Origin: Fimbriimonadaceae bacterium
GTDB lineage: Bacteria > Armatimonadota > Fimbriimonadia > Fimbriimonadales > Fimbriimonadaceae
NCBI GenBank assembly: GCA_947447315.1
Contig: CANFJD010000143.1
Location: 1 to 7,315 of the forward strand
Direction of reading: 5' to 3'
DNA length: 7,315 bases
The notes below the pieces were generated by a model. It ran no database searches. It was not told where the DNA came from and saw nothing but the letters and a program-made list of their open reading frames with translations. Each line of letters starts with the position of its first letter. Position 1 is the stretch's first letter. Position numbers and translations under genes: made by a program. Positions 6,136 through 7,315 of the stretch are shown one piece after another.

Positions 6136-6140
6136 GAGAG
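6136..6140 (+). promoter_or_regulatory. Shine-Dalgarno deciding the translin start
   Basis: GAGAG 4 bases before ATG 6145 supports this start over GTG 6106, which has no ribosome site and adds 13 residues unlike the family. TAAAGT at 6102-6107 may be a -10 for this gene (transcript start near 6114), without a visible -35. Confidence 0.4.
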
Positions 6141-6144
6141 TTTA

Positions 6145-6792
6145 ATGGCAGAAACAGACAACAGCATGCGATCCTCTTTGGCATCAACGGCTAGCACCTT
6201 GCGGGATCAGGCGCAGTCGATGCATGAAGCAAGGGAAGAAGCGCTGGTGAAGTGTCGCAAACTGGGGCAGTTAGCGGCAAAATCGATTCGTCATGTGCAC
6301 CGTCGACAGTTCGATGAAGCGGTTTCTCTACTCGAAGATGCGAAGGAATTAGCACGAGATGCGCGTCGTGTGATTTCTAGTCAACCGCAACTGAACCCCG
6401 CCTATCTGCACGATACTGAGAAAGAAATGGTAGAGGCAGCGAGCGTTCTGGCCATTGTCGGAAATCGGCCGCTTCCAACGGCGGCTGAACTCGGCGCAAG
6501 TACGATGAGCTACTTGAATGGATTAGGAGAGGCGGCGAGCGAAGTTCGGCGGTTTGTATTGGACGAAATGCGGGCTGGAAACGTGGCCGAGGCCGAAAGG
6601 ATATTCGCGGACATGGAAGCAATTTACGAGGAATTGATCACGTTCGATTTTGCCGACAGTCTCACGCAGGGCCTGCGTCGAACTTGCGATGCGCTGCGTC
6701 CGGTCATCGAAAGAACAAGGACTGATCTAACTGCCAGCGCAATCCAACTGGAACTCATTCGAGAACTCAAAGCTGCTTCGAACCGCCCTTAA
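6145..6792 (+). CDS. Translin-family protein (putative RNA-binding/C3PO-like RNase subunit)
   Basis: 215-residue all-helical cytoplasmic protein resembling archaeal COG2178 proteins and eukaryotic translin/TRAX, which build barrel-shaped oligomers that bind RNA and ssDNA; TRAX-type subunits cut RNA. Visible landmarks: EAREEALVKCRKLGQLAAKS (28-47), AIxxVHRRxF-like SIRHVHRRQFDEAVSLLEDA (48-67), PLPTAAELG (109-117), YLNGLGEAASEVRR (123-136), GNVAEAERIFADMEAIYEEL (145-164) and SLTQGLRRTCDALRPVIERTRTDL (172-195). Glu129 and Glu133 (E-x3-E in GLGEAASEVRR) line up with the D/E-x3-E of TRAX (DLTGELMR), part of its catalytic acidic set; this pairing is my manual alignment. A lone translin gene, as here, would have to form a homo-oligomer unless a partner lies elsewhere. 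It is separated from radC by 142 bases with no strong terminator seen. Family call fairly sure; nuclease activity is inference. Confidence 0.8.
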   Translation: MAETDNSMRSSLASTASTLRDQAQSMHEAREEALVKCRKLGQLAAKSIRHVHRRQFDEAVSLLEDAKELARDARRVISSQPQLNPAYLHDTEKEMVEAASVLAIVGNRPLPTAAELGASTMSYLNGLGEAASEVRRFVLDEMRAGNVAEAERIFADMEAIYEELITFDFADSLTQGLRRTCDALRPVIERTRTDLTASAIQLELIRELKAASNRP

Positions 6793-6812
6793 GGGTGGGC
6801 CGCGCCAGTTTG

Positions 6813-6821
6813 TGGTATCAT
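6813..6821 (+). promoter_or_regulatory. Extended -10 promoter candidate
   Basis: TGGTATCAT fits an extended -10 (TG, one base, then TATCAT, one mismatch to TATAAT). The transcript would start near 6828, about 30 bases before ATG 6860 and ahead of a strong Shine-Dalgarno. No -35 box is visible, which extended -10 promoters can lack. Confidence 0.45.
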
Positions 6822-6845
6822 CTCTGGGTCGGCAGCAGCCAGGCA

Positions 6846-6854
6846 AGAGGAGGT
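6846..6854 (+). promoter_or_regulatory. Strong Shine-Dalgarno of the G5-3D gene
   Basis: AGAGGAGGT is the best ribosome-binding site in the window, 5 bases before ATG 6860. It fixes the start of a gene that runs off the window edge. Confidence 0.75.
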
Positions 6855-6859
6855 TCCAA

Positions 6860-7315
6860 ATGCGCAACTGCTCACAGAAAGTGAGTACGTTACTTTTCTG
6901 TAGCGCGATAGCCACGATGGCGAATGCGAAACAGGAGAGCACAACAGAGACACGGACGGAGATTCAGACCGAAGTGAGAACTTCGAAAATTCTGAAATCT
7001 GTGCGATATGAGTTTAGCCGGTCAGTACGACCGGGGGGAATGGTGAAAGTCCAGGAAGGACAGGATGGAGCGGTTAAGCGCACCTTCAAAGTCACCTATT
7101 CCAACGGGAAAGCGGTCAGCAAGCAGCTGATCGAGGAGGAGCGTATTGCGCCCATTCCCACGACTTTTTACATTTCCCGAAATGGTTTCTCCGTAAGTAG
7201 GGGTTCCTACGACCGTAAACGCGTAATGCAGATGCAGGCATCCGCGTACACGCCGAGACCGGCTGGAGGTAGTGGGAGAACTGCCCTTGGCTATCCGGCA
7301 AAGTTTGGGCACGTA
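6860..7315 (+). CDS. Secreted G5 and 3D domain cell-wall protein, N-terminal part (3' end outside window)
   Basis: 152 codons are visible, with no stop before the window edge. The protein begins MRNCSQKVSTLLFCSAIATMANA, a convincing signal peptide with likely cleavage after ANA (residue 23). Residues about 50-111 form a G5 domain: PGGMVKVQEGQDGAVKRTF, YSNGKAV, EERIAPIP and ISRNGF have the usual Gly spacing. From about 124, MQASAYTPRP then GRTALGYPAKFGHV is the start of a 3D (Asp-Asp-Asp, barwin-like) domain; the catalytic aspartates lie beyond the edge. G5-3D proteins such as YabE, Rpf relatives and YocH-type enzymes act on peptidoglycan as lytic transglycosylases or spore/resuscitation factors. 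The role here is inferred as cell-wall remodelling. It follows the translin gene after 67 bases but appears to have its own promoter and ribosome site. Confidence 0.85.
   Translation, partial: MRNCSQKVSTLLFCSAIATMANAKQESTTETRTEIQTEVRTSKILKSVRYEFSRSVRPGGMVKVQEGQDGAVKRTFKVTYSNGKAVSKQLIEEERIAPIPTTFYISRNGFSVSRGSYDRKRVMQMQASAYTPRPAGGSGRTALGYPAKFGHV

Noticed and set aside
6106..6144. GTG 6106 as the translin start
   Set aside because: The added 13 residues do not match the family, and ATG 6145 has GAGAG just upstream.
6786..6795. Palindrome CCCTTAAGGG over the translin stop codon
   Set aside because: There is no loop and it is only 10 bases; likely chance.
6860..6910. Lipoprotein signal around LLFCS in the G5-3D protein
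   Set aside because: Phe at the position before Cys does not fit a lipobox, and ANA gives a good ordinary signal-peptidase site.
7022..7312. 96-codon minus-strand open frame at the right edge
   Set aside because: It is opposite the G5-3D gene, which has a signal peptide, ribosome site and recognisable domains.

Overview
This is an 11-gene, all-plus-strand stretch of a bacterial chromosome with little space between genes. It has moderate GC (about 50%), no tRNA or rRNA, no CRISPR and no complete mobile element. The source cannot be fixed from one window. The following mix fits a deep-branching, terrestrial or aquatic non-proteobacterium; I favour Armatimonadota (Fimbriimonadia-like) or a neighbouring phylum, at low confidence: a cyanobacterium/plant-like long IspG, a cysteine-free bL31, a secreted protein with a weak SLH-like module, a G5-3D cell-wall protein, and a bacterial member of the mainly archaeal/eukaryotic translin family.

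Left block (1-1053): the 3' end of a PII nitrogen-signalling gene (glnB), then a small gene related to REP-associated/IS200-like Y1 transposases, then rpmE (ribosomal protein bL31). The block closes with a strong intrinsic terminator. The middle gene is the most unusual item here. Its scaffold is recognisable, but the HUH histidines and the expected catalytic tyrosine are both replaced, so it looks like a domesticated, non-nucleolytic transposase domain between two housekeeping genes.

Middle block (1101-6002): a NYN-domain (PIN-like nuclease) protein with an extra C-terminal winged-helix-like region; a small putative secreted protein with a weak SLH-like segment; then a tight run of fumC (fumarase), ispG (MEP isoprenoid pathway) and radC. 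The radC gene begins with TTG directly after the ispG stop, in the same frame. Three genes here (the secreted protein, fumC and ispG) lack a Shine-Dalgarno sequence and have a -10-like hexamer 6-7 bases before the start codon, the layout expected for leaderless transcripts.

Right block (6145-7315): a translin-family protein, a putative RNA-binding or C3PO-like RNase subunit, and the 5' end of a secreted G5-3D cell-wall protein. The latter has a strong Shine-Dalgarno and an extended -10 promoter candidate. It runs off the window edge.

The genes do not form one pathway. They cover nitrogen sensing, translation, central carbon, isoprenoid synthesis and envelope maintenance, plus three poorly characterised nucleic-acid-related proteins (dead Y1 domain, NYN, translin).
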